DNA of 64,000 nt, taken from Pontixanthobacter aestiaquae (lineage in GTDB: Bacteria; Pseudomonadota; Alphaproteobacteria; Sphingomonadales; Sphingomonadaceae). Positions within the stretch are counted from its first letter, which is position 1. Each line of letters opens with the position of its first letter. The notes under the pieces are model-generated. The model saw nothing but the letters and a program-made list of their open reading frames with translations, was not told the DNA's origin and made no database searches. Made by a program: the position numbers and the translations under genes. Location of the stretch: the NCBI RefSeq assembly GCF_009827455.1, contig NZ_WTYZ01000001.1:62001-126000 (forward strand). Direction: 5' to 3'. This document shows, piece after piece, positions 27,652-35,636 of the stretch.

Positions 27652-27844
27652 ACGGGTAACGAGCGGGCAGCTGCCCTTACTCGCGGTAGGAGCGGGCCGA
27701 TAGCGGGGCGGCGGGGAGTCTGTCAACGGAATTGCGCGCACCGCGCAGCGCAATATTTGCAAGTGCACGAACGGTTGCAGCCAAGTGCGCATTGCGGCAT
27801 GGCGCTTTACGAATTCAATGCAGGATCGAGACAGGCCCGAGGCA

Positions 27845-28795
27845 ATGGCGAAAGCAGACTTTTTGAACGGCAAACTGGTTGTGATGACCGGCGGCAGCGG
27901 CTTCTTCGGTTCTCGCGTGGCGCAAGCTCTGCTCGAGAAAGGGGCGCGGCTTCGTGTAGCCAGCCGGTATCCGGAGAAAGCCTTCACGCTGAAGCCGCTC
28001 GCCAATCTCGGGCAGCTGCAATTCGCGCGCTGCGATGTGCGCAAGCCGGAGAGTGTTGCGGCGGTGATGCAGGGCGCGGATCTGGCCGTGAATATGGTCG
28101 GGTCGTTCGATGGCGATCTGATGGAGTTGATCGGCCGCGGCGCAGGCAATGTTGCGCGGGCCGCCAAGGATGCCGGCGCTGAGGCGATGGTGCATGTCAG
28201 CGCGATTGGTGCGGATGCGGCTTCCGAAGCTGAGTACGCAAGGGCCAAAGCGGCGTCCGAGAGCGAAGTGCTTGCTGCATTTCCCAAAGTCAGCATCATC
28301 CGCCCGTCGATGTTGTTCGGCGAGGACGACCAGTTCACCACCATGCTTGCTGGCATGATCAGCACTCTGCCTGCCCTGCCCGTTTTCGCGCCGCAAGCCC
28401 CGCTGCAGATGCTGTGGGTCGACGACGCGGCGGATGCAGTGGTTGCGGCTCTGGTCGACCCTGCAAAGCATGGCGGCAAGACATTCGAGATTGCCGGTCC
28501 CGAACCGATCACGATGCTCGATCTGCACCAGCGGATTGCCAGGGCGCAGAACCGCAGCCCGCTCTTTATCGAAATGCCCGACCTTGCCTCGAGCATTTTT
28601 GCCGCGATGCCGCTCACCCCGATGGGCCGCGACCAGTGGATCATGCTCAAGGCCGGTAACGTGCCGTCGGGCGATTATCCCGGCCTCAAGGAGCTTGGTA
28701 TCGAGCCCAAGCCGCTCGCGCTGTTCCTTGACCGGTGGATGGAGCGGTTCCGCAAATATGGCCGCTTCAACAATGAAGGCAAAGGGGCGCGCTAG
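27845..28795 (+). CDS. NAD(P)-binding reductase, complex I NDUFA9-like
   Basis: Atypical short-chain dehydrogenase of about 316 residues with a Rossmann fold. It contains MTGGSGFFGSRV (the GxxGxxG motif), an Arg-containing beta2 region RVASR, and later HVSAIGAD and IIRPSMLFGEDDQF. These match the bacterial homologues of the NDUFA9 subunit of respiratory complex I, which bind a dinucleotide and are often membrane associated. The ATG at 27845 has a GAGG upstream; an ATG 20 codons earlier (27785) gives an unlikely leader. It is converging and nearly abutting (9 bp) with the NfeD gene. Whether it is attached to complex I or acts as a ubiquinone-related or sugar-type reductase is not settled by sequence. 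Confidence 0.82.
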   Translation: MAKADFLNGKLVVMTGGSGFFGSRVAQALLEKGARLRVASRYPEKAFTLKPLANLGQLQFARCDVRKPESVAAVMQGADLAVNMVGSFDGDLMELIGRGAGNVARAAKDAGAEAMVHVSAIGADAASEAEYARAKAASESEVLAAFPKVSIIRPSMLFGEDDQFTTMLAGMISTLPALPVFAPQAPLQMLWVDDAADAVVAALVDPAKHGGKTFEIAGPEPITMLDLHQRIARAQNRSPLFIEMPDLASSIFAAMPLTPMGRDQWIMLKAGNVPSGDYPGLKELGIEPKPLALFLDRWMERFRKYGRFNNEGKGAR

Positions 28796-28804
28796 ACCCG
28801 CGCG

Positions 28805-29299
28805 TCAGGCCGAACGGTCACCCGCCACTTCGCTCTCGATCAGAGGCGCCCCGGCAACCAGCGGCTCAACCGTCACGGTCGCGCCCTGCGCCGCGATCAC
28901 CCGCACTTGCTCGCCAACTGCCGCATCGGGACCCTTGGCGATCCACTCGCTATCGCCGATGGTCACGCGCCCTTCCCCGCCGTCGATAGCTTTCACCACG
29001 CGCACGACCGTGCCGATCATCTGACCACCGCGCCGGTTCAGCATCGGGTTCTCGCTTTCAATCGGCCGGTCGCGCAGGAACCGTTTGGCCGAGAACGCCA
29101 TGATCAGCGACAGGAAGAAGAAGTTCAGCACCTGCACCATTGTGCCCAGATCGAGCACGGCGGTGAGCGCGCCGGTCACCAGCGCGGCCACGGCAAGCCA
29201 GATCAGATAAATCCCCGGCAGCGCCAGCTCCAGCGCCGCCAAGGCAATGCCGATGGCAAGCCACGCCCACGCCGCATCGAGGCCCTGAAACCATTCCAT
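28805..29299 (-). CDS. NfeD family membrane protein
   Basis: Short NfeD-type protein of 164 residues. The first 75 residues hold two to three transmembrane helices (WLAIGIALAALELALPGIY and following). The C-terminal part is an OB-fold with GTVVRVVKAIDGGEGRVTIG. Its ATG overlaps the stop of the upstream SPFH gene by one base (TGATG), so the two are co-translated. NfeD proteins work with stomatin-like proteins in membrane microdomain quality control. No protease domain is attached, as in the short NfeD1b class. Confidence 0.88.
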   Translation of the reverse strand: MEWFQGLDAAWAWLAIGIALAALELALPGIYLIWLAVAALVTGALTAVLDLGTMVQVLNFFFLSLIMAFSAKRFLRDRPIESENPMLNRRGGQMIGTVVRVVKAIDGGEGRVTIGDSEWIAKGPDAAVGEQVRVIAAQGATVTVEPLVAGAPLIESEVAGDRSA

Positions 29300-30294
29300 C
29301 AGCTGCTGCTCCGCGGGGTGGAGCGCGGAACGCTGGTGCGCGCGGCGCTCTTGCTGACCCGCGGCGGCGTATTGCCGGGATGGTCACCGCCCACGGCATC
29401 CTTGACCAATTCGCCAATCCCGCCAAGCGATCCGATCAGCTGCGTCGCCTCTACCGGGAACAGGATCGTCTTGGCGTTTGGACTGTCGGCAAATTTGCCC
29501 ACCGCTTTGGTGTATTCCTGCGCGATAAAGTAATTGATCGCCGCGTTGCCGCTATCGGCAATCGCATCGGACACCATTTGCGTCGCTTTCGCTTCGGCTT
29601 CTGCCAGACGTTCGCGCGCTTCGGCATCGCGGAATGCGGCTTCCTTCTGGCCTTCAGCGGAGAGGATAGCCGATTGCTTCTCGCCCTCTGCGCGAAGAAT
29701 GCGCGAGGCCCGGTCACCCTCTGCCTCGAGGATTTCGGCACGTTTCAAACGCTCCGCCTTCATCTGCCGCGCCATCGCTTCGGAAATATCGAGCGGCGGA
29801 CGGATGTCCTTAATTTCCACGCGGGTGATTTTCAGACCCCAAGGCGATGTCGCTTGATCGACCACGCTCAGCAGGCGCGCATTGATCTCGTCCCGCTTGG
29901 ACAGCGTTTCATCGAGGTCCATCGAACCCATTACGGTCCGTAAATTAGTGGTCGTGATCGCCATGATCGCGCCATAGAGGTTGGACACTTCGTAAGCCGC
30001 CTTGTCCGCTTCCAACACCTGGAAGAACACCACGGCGTCCACCCCGACCATCGCATTATCGGCAGTGATGATTTCCTGCCCGGGAATGTCGAGCACTTGC
30101 TCCATCATGTTGATCTTGTGACCGATCCGGTCGATAAACGGGATCAGGATATGCAGGCCAGGCTCTGCCGCTTTGGTGAATTTACCAAGCCGTTCGATCG
30201 TATAGACAAAGCCCTGCTTGACCACGCGGACGGTCGAAAACAGTACCGCGACAATCAGCACGATCAGCAGCAATAGAAGAATGGACTCGAGCAT
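29299..30294 (-). CDS. SPFH/Band 7 (stomatin-like, QmcA-type) protein
   Basis: Protein of 331 residues with one N-terminal membrane anchor ([14 protein letters not shown]). An SPFH domain runs from about 22 to 200 ([45 protein letters not shown]). A long Ala/Glu/Arg-rich coiled coil follows to about 270 ([19 protein letters not shown]). It is typical of bacterial stomatins that form membrane rings and regulate proteases such as FtsH. It is coupled to the NfeD gene downstream. The last 40 residues are Gly/Ser/Arg-rich and probably disordered. Confidence 0.9.
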   Translation of the reverse strand: MLESILLLLLIVLIVAVLFSTVRVVKQGFVYTIERLGKFTKAAEPGLHILIPFIDRIGHKINMMEQVLDIPGQEIITADNAMVGVDAVVFFQVLEADKAAYEVSNLYGAIMAITTTNLRTVMGSMDLDETLSKRDEINARLLSVVDQATSPWGLKITRVEIKDIRPPLDISEAMARQMKAERLKRAEILEAEGDRASRILRAEGEKQSAILSAEGQKEAAFRDAEARERLAEAEAKATQMVSDAIADSGNAAINYFIAQEYTKAVGKFADSPNAKTILFPVEATQLIGSLGGIGELVKDAVGGDHPGNTPPRVSKSAARTSVPRSTPRSSS

Positions 30295-30384
30295 GTGAAA
30301 CCCCTGTGAGTGTTATGTTGCTGCAGAGAGTAGCGGGTGGACGACGAGGTGGGAAGAGGGGGAGGAAGGTTGCAGAGAGCGGGC

Positions 30385-30640
30385 GAGTCTTTTGTTTTGC
30401 CTCAAGCGCCGGCGTTCGCATCCGCTCACTTGGCTACGCCTAACGGCGGCGCGCGGTCGCGCTCTGGCTGCCGCGACCAAGAACAGGCGTTTAGATAGAC
30501 AGCTGGCACCAAGAACCTTGGTCGCGGCAGCCATAGGGCCGACCGGCCCGCCCGCAGCGCAGCGACCGTCAGGGAGCGAAAGCGAGGATAGCCAAGGCTG
30601 CGGATGCAGCCGCCGGCGCCTGAGGCCAAACAAGAGACTC
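30385..30640. repeat. 256-bp element with long inverted terminal repeats
   Basis: The outer arms (30385-30414 and 30611-30640) match in about 27 of 30 positions as inverted repeats, beginning GAGTCT. Inside, 30465-30481 and 30517-30533 form a perfect 17-bp inverted pair (TGGCTGCCGCGACCAAG and its complement). Transcribed, it would fold into a long hairpin. Open frames crossing it are by-products of its GC-rich palindromic nature. It looks like a non-autonomous, MITE-like repeat. No target duplication could be identified with confidence at its ends. Confidence 0.7.
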
Positions 30641-30686
30641 CGGCGACTGAGGGACCCAAACAAACATGGAACACATACGGCAGTTT

Positions 30687-31037
30687 TCATTTTTGTGACT
30701 TTCGGCGCGCAGCATGCTCTGCATCGATCCGCCTGCACGCCCGATCCAGCTGCGCGAGATGCTGCAAAACCCTAGAATTGTCGGGTTTTTTGGTGACCGT
30801 GCGGAAAGTGCCGCTGCGCATAATCGGCTTCGCTTTGCCCGGCAGAGCATGCTCCCACTGCAGCCCGGGTGTGACCTTTCGCGCGGCCCCCACAACCGGG
30901 CGTGGTTCGGCAGAACACCCGATAAATTCCGCCTGCCTCAGCGGCGTCCACCCATCAACGCGTGCCCGTGTCGGGACAAGGTGGAATGCGGGGATGCGGG
31001 TGCGGCGTGCGGAGCGGGGGTTCAGGTGATCTGCCAT
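30687..31037 (-). CDS. Hypothetical protein, possibly an internally deleted HTH-type protein
   Basis: Protein of 116 residues, very basic. The start FHLVPTRARVDGWTPLRQAE followed by GAARKV resembles small sphingomonad proteins in which this leads into a helix-turn-helix. The C-terminal part (KPIMRSGTFRTV, then KPDNSRVLQHLAQLD) also resembles their tail. Between the two, the recognition-helix segment seems to be missing, which would suggest a deletion. This comparison is from memory and unverified. The ribosome site is weak. It lies between the palindromic element and the HNH gene. Confidence 0.4.
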   Translation of the reverse strand: MADHLNPRSARRTRIPAFHLVPTRARVDGWTPLRQAEFIGCSAEPRPVVGAARKVTPGLQWEHALPGKAKPIMRSGTFRTVTKKPDNSRVLQHLAQLDRACRRIDAEHAARRKSQK

Positions 31038-31081
31038 CCGGCAGGGTAAGGCAGATTCTGGCGGTGTAGGAAAGAACTGGA

Positions 31082-31777
31082 TTAAGAGCGAGCATATTCT
31101 CCCTCAAAAGTGACCCCCATCCCGTAAGCATAACACTCGTTCTCCTCGCGGACTTGAAGGCGGTCGTTCGACAATATGAGGGTGGTTGAATGATCCTCTT
31201 TGAAATCGTCGTGGATCACCATTTCGCCGTCATCAAATAGTACGGCAACTGCTTCGATTGTGCCGAGGTTTGGACAGTCTATATTCGCCCCATGCCTTAA
31301 CGCCAATCCGCTGAGGAAATACTGGTTATTACCTTCAAAATTTTCCGGTAACGAAATAAAATTTGGCTCTGTGCTATCGATATCAGAATCAATTCTGATC
31401 CATTTCCCTGCATATGGGTCGCTTGCTGGCAGTTCCAACTCCCCAAAACGCAGTTTCTGTGTGAAGCTCTTGAACACGTCTTCATAGAGCTCGGACCGAA
31501 AAGCTTTCACTTCATCGGGTGAAAGGCCTTTGCTTTGAGAGGTACTACTATCGAAATAATCGTGATGCACGAGACAGAGGAACACTAAGTTATTTGGTGC
31601 CGAGTTTGAGGCATCCTTATCGATATGCGCGATTTGGCCGGATTTGATCCCCGTCTCGCGATCAAGGCCGTAACACACAGCGCATCGTCTCCATGATTTC
31701 AACAGTACATCAGTCGCTACAGACTGCGGTACTTTCTTCCTAGGCGCTGGTTGTCCGATGTTTGCTACCGATGACAA
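31082..31777 (-). CDS. HNH endonuclease-like protein
   Basis: Protein of 231 residues. The N-terminal half has an HNH/zinc-type nuclease core: CAVC (residues 32-35), GQIAHID with His51, Asn62/63, and LCLVHHDYFD with Cys68 and His71-72, followed by KGLSPDEVKAFRSELYED. The C-terminal half (about 105-231) is acidic and beta-rich and has no recognised domain. The start is a TTG at 31777: no ATG is available, and the frame is open further upstream to a TAA just before a palindromic repeat. It could be a restriction-like or mobile-element nuclease. It sits beside a GIY-YIG nuclease. Confidence 0.75.
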   Translation of the reverse strand: MSSVANIGQPAPRKKVPQSVATDVLLKSWRRCAVCYGLDRETGIKSGQIAHIDKDASNSAPNNLVFLCLVHHDYFDSSTSQSKGLSPDEVKAFRSELYEDVFKSFTQKLRFGELELPASDPYAGKWIRIDSDIDSTEPNFISLPENFEGNNQYFLSGLALRHGANIDCPNLGTIEAVAVLFDDGEMVIHDDFKEDHSTTLILSNDRLQVREENECYAYGMGVTFEGEYARS

Positions 31778-31820
31778 ACTGGGGTCGTGGGATTTGTCTA
31801 ACTGGCTGTCCAGTTTTTTA

Positions 31821-31977
31821 CACCGTCATTCCCGCGAACGCGGGAACCTAGGGTAGTTTAGCGCGCTCCATCCGAAGTCACCGACTTGGAGGCGACGCGC
31901 ACCATCACTATTCTCGCGCTAAACTTCCTCCCAACACAACCTCATTCTGGGTTCCCGCGTTCGCGGGAATGACGGTG
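31821..31977. repeat. Pair of inverted palindromic repeats (REP-like)
   Basis: CACCGTCATTCCCGCGAACG at 31821 reappears inverted at 31949-31977. Each copy is itself a hairpin around TTCCCGCG/CGCGGGAA. Between them a second inverted pair, GTTTAGCGCG at about 31856 and CGCGCTAAAC at about 31914, extends the symmetry. The whole 157 bp would fold into a cruciform. A third copy lies at 32314-32345, beyond the GIY-YIG gene. Confidence 0.8.
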
Positions 31978-31992
31978 GGCGGGCGTCGCGCT

Positions 31993-32304
31993 TTAGGGGA
32001 ATGGATCGAAGCCGAAATCGTCGGCCAGATCGCGCCACGTTGGATTGGCCTGTTCGATCAAGTCTAGCTTCCATGCTCTGCGCCATTTCTTGATGCGTTT
32101 CTCGCGCTGGATTGCGTCTTCCATGGTGCCGTGCTGCTCGAACCAGACGAGCATTTTGACATTATGCTCTTTGCTGAATCCCTCGATTGTACCCGTGCGA
32201 TGTTGATGGATGCGGGCCAGCAGGTCCGAGGTTACGCCTAGGTAGAGGGTACCGTTTCGCTTTGATGCAAGGAGGTACACGTGGGGATTAATTTCACGTG
32301 CCAT
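31993..32304 (-). CDS. GIY-YIG nuclease family protein
   Basis: Small single-domain nuclease of 103 residues. The GIY and YIG strands appear as HVYLLASKRNGTLYLGVTSD, followed by the catalytic-type Arg in LLARIHQHRTG, the metal-binding Glu in QREKRIKKW, and a terminal NPTWRDLADD. This matches the UvrC-N-terminal-like stand-alone GIY-YIG proteins common in sphingomonads. The stop is 16 bp from one palindromic repeat and the start 10 bp from another, so the gene is tightly bracketed. The role is unknown; nicking at the repeats is an attractive idea. Confidence 0.88.
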   Translation of the reverse strand: MAREINPHVYLLASKRNGTLYLGVTSDLLARIHQHRTGTIEGFSKEHNVKMLVWFEQHGTMEDAIQREKRIKKWRRAWKLDLIEQANPTWRDLADDFGFDPFP

Positions 32305-32313
32305 ACTTTACCG

Positions 32314-32345
32314 CTCTGGGTTCCCGTCTGCGCGGGAATGACGAG
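32314..32345. repeat. Single REP-like palindrome, third copy
   Basis: TCTGGGTTCCCG, five variable bases, then GCGGGAATGACG. It has the same orientation as the copy at 31945-31975 and the same 12-base arms; only the loop differs. It lies between the GIY-YIG start and the end of the dienelactone hydrolase gene. Confidence 0.8.
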
Positions 32346-32351
32346 CTGTTC

Positions 32352-33248
32352 TCACAGCCCCGCAAACAACACCAACATCCGCGCCCACGCCCGTTCCGCC
32401 TGCTCCTTGTCGTAAACCGGCGAGTCTATCGTGCACCAGCCATGCGGGGCGGGATAGACTTCGATTTCTGCGGGGCGGCCTGAAGCGTCGGCGGCTGTGC
32501 GCAGTTCCACTTTGTCGTTCGGGGCTTTGGCGTCGTCATCCTCGGCAATGGCGAACAGATAGCTCGCCTGCGTTGTCTGCATCAGTCTGTGCGGGCTCGC
32601 ATCGTCATCGCGGACCAATCCGCCCCCGTGGAAGCTGGCGGCGGCTTTGACGCGGCCGGGCACAGCAGCGGTCGAATACACGGTGAACGGCCCGCCCATG
32701 CAGTACCCGTTGCTGCCGACGCCGCGCGATGTATCGACTGCATCCTGCGCATCGAGAAACGCCACCGCGGCCTTGGCATCGCGCATCACCGCGTCGGAGC
32801 TGAGATTGTTGATCATCGGGCGCAGCTTTGCGCGGCCTTCATCGGTGCGCCATTCCATAAAGCTGCCCAGCACCGGCGCTTTCGCATTGCGGTAATATTG
32901 GTTCATCGCCAGAACGGCATAGCCCGCCTCTGCCAGCCGTGTGGCCGTAATTTCGTAAGCTTCCCGCAGGCCGGCAATATCGGGCCACAGGATCACGCCG
33001 GGGTGCTTTTCGTCGCCTGCGGGGTGAACAAAAAAAGCGTCGATGGTGCCATCCTGAGATGTAAATTCGACATTCCTGCCCACGGTTGTCCCCTCTGGCG
33101 GGGCGGCAAGGTTGGCGTCGGTGGGTGCGCAGGCGGCAATCGCCCCGGCGCCACCCAGAGCCCCGGCACGTGCGGCAAATTCCCGTCGGCTGAGTTTCAT
33201 CCGTTTCAACGCGGCATCTTCTTGCTCAATAGTGGAATCATCGCACAT
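32352..33248 (-). CDS. Dienelactone hydrolase family protein, exported
   Basis: Alpha/beta hydrolase of 298 residues. The leader has a twin-arginine-like SRREFAARAGALGG and then AIAAC, a possible lipobox with Cys40. Mature features are the nucleophile Cys183 in GYCMGG, an acidic residue in AIAEDD near 237, and His269 in APHGW, the Cys-Asp-His triad of dienelactone hydrolases. GGAG lies before the ATG. It is divergent from the PQQ dehydrogenase. Members hydrolyse lactones or esters; the true substrate is unknown. Confidence 0.85.
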   Translation of the reverse strand: MCDDSTIEQEDAALKRMKLSRREFAARAGALGGAGAIAACAPTDANLAAPPEGTTVGRNVEFTSQDGTIDAFFVHPAGDEKHPGVILWPDIAGLREAYEITATRLAEAGYAVLAMNQYYRNAKAPVLGSFMEWRTDEGRAKLRPMINNLSSDAVMRDAKAAVAFLDAQDAVDTSRGVGSNGYCMGGPFTVYSTAAVPGRVKAAASFHGGGLVRDDDASPHRLMQTTQASYLFAIAEDDDAKAPNDKVELRTAADASGRPAEIEVYPAPHGWCTIDSPVYDKEQAERAWARMLVLFAGL

Positions 33249-33414
33249 CGTCTCGTCTCCTCATGGCTCCCGGGCCTTTCGCGCATCATGCGGTACGCGC
33301 AGCTTTGGAGCAAGGGCGATGGACACGCGGGGCGACTTGCGTCAGAACAGTTTCAAAGGGCGACTGAAACGATCGCCCGAACAGAAAAACGCATATCCTT
33401 GGGAGAGGACATCC

Positions 33415-35556
33415 ATGAAAAAATTCGCAACCGCCGCACTCGCTGCGCTGGCTTTGGCTTCCTGTGGCCAGATGTTTGGGGAGCAAATGAGTGAGGACGG
33501 CATCGATGCCGAACGCTTGCTCAATGCGCAGAGCGATGATGCGAACTGGATTTCCTATGGCCGCAATTATGAAGAGCAGCGCTACAGCCCGCTCGCCCAG
33601 GTGAACGCCGAAACCGTCAGCGATCTGGGGCTGGCGTGGTTCGACGATATGGACACTGCGCGCGGTCAGGAGGCAACCCCGCTGGTGATGGACGGCACGC
33701 TCTATGTCACCACCGCATGGAGCAAAGTGAAAGCCTATAACGCCGCGACCGGCGAGAAATTGTGGGAGTATGATCCCGAAGTGCCCGGCGAGACCGCAGT
33801 CAAAGCGTGCTGCGATGTGGTGAATCGCGGCGTTGCCGCATGGGGCGATCATCTGTTCCTCGGCACGCTGGACGGGCGGCTGATCAAGCTGAACCGTGAA
33901 ACCGGCGCAGTGGCGTGGGAAAAAGCCGTCGTCGATCAGGAGAAGAGTTACACCATCACCGGCGCGCCGCGCATTGTGGATGGCAAAGTCTTTATCGGCA
34001 GCGGCGGCGCGGAATTTGGCGTGCGCGGCAATTTTGCGGCGTTTGATGCCGGTAGCGGCGAAGAATTGTGGCGCTTCTACACCGTGCCTGCGGGTGACGA
34101 AGACGAGAATTCTCCCGAATATCTGCAGGCCGCGGCGAAAACATGGTCGGGCAATGTGCTGGGCAGCGAAAGCGGCATTGGCGGCGGCGGCACGGTGTGG
34201 GACGCGATGGCCTATGATCCGGAGCTCGACCTGCTTTATATCGGTGTCGGCAATGGCAGCCCGTGGAACCGCGCATACCGCTCACCCGGCGAAGATGGCA
34301 CGGGCGAAGGTGACAATCTCTACCTCTCCAGCGTGATCGCGGTCCGTCCCGAAACGGGCGAATATGTCTGGCATTACCAGACCACACCGGGCGAGACCTG
34401 GGACTTCACCGCGACGCAGCACATCATGCTCGCCGACCTCGAAATCGACGGCGAACAGCGCAAAGTATTGATGCAGGCCCCCAAGAACGGCTTTTTCTAT
34501 GTCCTCGACCGCGAAACCGGCGCGTTCATTTCCGGCGACGCCTATGTCCCGGTCAACTGGGCGACCGGCATCGACGCGAATGGCCGCCCCATCGAAAACC
34601 CCGAAACGCGGATCGACGTGACCGGCAAGCCCGCGATCGTCGCGCCGGGAGCACTCGGCGGCCATAACTGGCATCCGATGGCGTTCCACCCCGGCGAAGG
34701 GCTGGTCTATATTCCAGCCTTCGAAGCCGCGATGATGTATGCGCCTGAAGCAGACTGGAAGCCCGATCCGAAACGCGGATTTAATGTGGGCTTTGATCTG
34801 GCTGCAGGCGATTTGCCGCCGGATGAAGGTTTCCGCACCGAAATTGCGGGCACGCTCAAGGGCAGGCTTATCGCGTGGGATCCGGTCGCGAAGAAACCGC
34901 GCTGGACTGTCGAGCATCCCGGCCCGTGGAATGGCGGCTTGCTGGCCACCGGCGGCAATCTGGTGTTCCAAGGCACTGCGGGCAGCGAGTTCAATGCCTA
35001 TAACGCCGCAACCGGTGACAAGCTGTGGAGCTTTGCCGCGCAAACCGGCGTCGTGGCTCCTCCAATCACTTACACCGTCGATGGCGAGCAATATGTCGCA
35101 GTCCTCGCCGGTTGGGGCGGCGCCTATGCGATCACTGTGGACGGCGATCTGCTGAAGCGAAAAGCCCCCGTCCGCAATGTCAGCCGCCTGCTGGTGTTCA
35201 AACTGGGCGGAACAGCCCAACTTCCCGCCGAGACCGATATGGTGCAGACCCCGCTCGACCCGCCACCCAGCCGCGCTTCGGCTGATGTGATTGCGGCTGG
35301 CGGCAAAAGCTATGCCCGCTATTGCGCAGTCTGCCACGCACCGGCTGCGGTGGGTTCGACGGTGCTGCCCGATCTTCGCCGCAGCGGCGCGTTGGTAAAC
35401 CCGGCGGCGTGGCAAAACATCGTCCATGACGGCGCACTGAAAGACCGCGGGATGGTCAGCTTCAGTGAATCGCTGAGCAAGGAAGAGGTGGATGCAATCC
35501 GCGAATTCGTGATCTTCCGCGCCAATCAGGACAAGGTCATGGCGAGCGAGCAGTAA
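33415..35556 (+). CDS. PQQ-dependent quinohemoprotein alcohol dehydrogenase
   Basis: Periplasmic quinohemoprotein of 713 residues that oxidises alcohols with PQQ and passes electrons to its own heme c. The ATG at 33415 has GGGAGAGG upstream and gives a leader ending ALALASC, a possible lipoprotein signal; longer open-frame starts from 33112 are not credible. It carries the PQQ-contacting vicinal cysteines (Cys132-Cys133 in KACCDVVNRG), tryptophan-docking propeller repeats (AYNAATGEKLWE and NAYNAATGDKLWSF), and a C-terminal cytochrome c domain with CAVCH at 637-641 and a likely axial Met at 680. Its form is type II alcohol dehydrogenase. No pqq biosynthesis gene is in the window. Confidence 0.92.
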   Translation: MKKFATAALAALALASCGQMFGEQMSEDGIDAERLLNAQSDDANWISYGRNYEEQRYSPLAQVNAETVSDLGLAWFDDMDTARGQEATPLVMDGTLYVTTAWSKVKAYNAATGEKLWEYDPEVPGETAVKACCDVVNRGVAAWGDHLFLGTLDGRLIKLNRETGAVAWEKAVVDQEKSYTITGAPRIVDGKVFIGSGGAEFGVRGNFAAFDAGSGEELWRFYTVPAGDEDENSPEYLQAAAKTWSGNVLGSESGIGGGGTVWDAMAYDPELDLLYIGVGNGSPWNRAYRSPGEDGTGEGDNLYLSSVIAVRPETGEYVWHYQTTPGETWDFTATQHIMLADLEIDGEQRKVLMQAPKNGFFYVLDRETGAFISGDAYVPVNWATGIDANGRPIENPETRIDVTGKPAIVAPGALGGHNWHPMAFHPGEGLVYIPAFEAAMMYAPEADWKPDPKRGFNVGFDLAAGDLPPDEGFRTEIAGTLKGRLIAWDPVAKKPRWTVEHPGPWNGGLLATGGNLVFQGTAGSEFNAYNAATGDKLWSFAAQTGVVAPPITYTVDGEQYVAVLAGWGGAYAITVDGDLLKRKAPVRNVSRLLVFKLGGTAQLPAETDMVQTPLDPPPSRASADVIAAGGKSYARYCAVCHAPAAVGSTVLPDLRRSGALVNPAAWQNIVHDGALKDRGMVSFSESLSKEEVDAIREFVIFRANQDKVMASEQ

Positions 35557-35636
35557 TTTCGCTCAACCGCATGTGAAATGGGGAAAGCGGCGGCGCGCAT
35601 CTTGGGCACCGCTGCCACCCGCGCTATCCCTCTCCA

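Noticed and set aside
30313..30738. Open frames on both strands at 30.3-30.75 kb
   Set aside because: They run through a long palindromic element; products are Arg/Pro/Ser-rich on both strands and show no domain.
33112..33414. 101-residue N-terminal extension of the PQQ dehydrogenase
   Set aside because: It overlaps the divergent dienelactone hydrolase gene and lacks a ribosome site, whereas 33415 has a strong one and a proper signal sequence.
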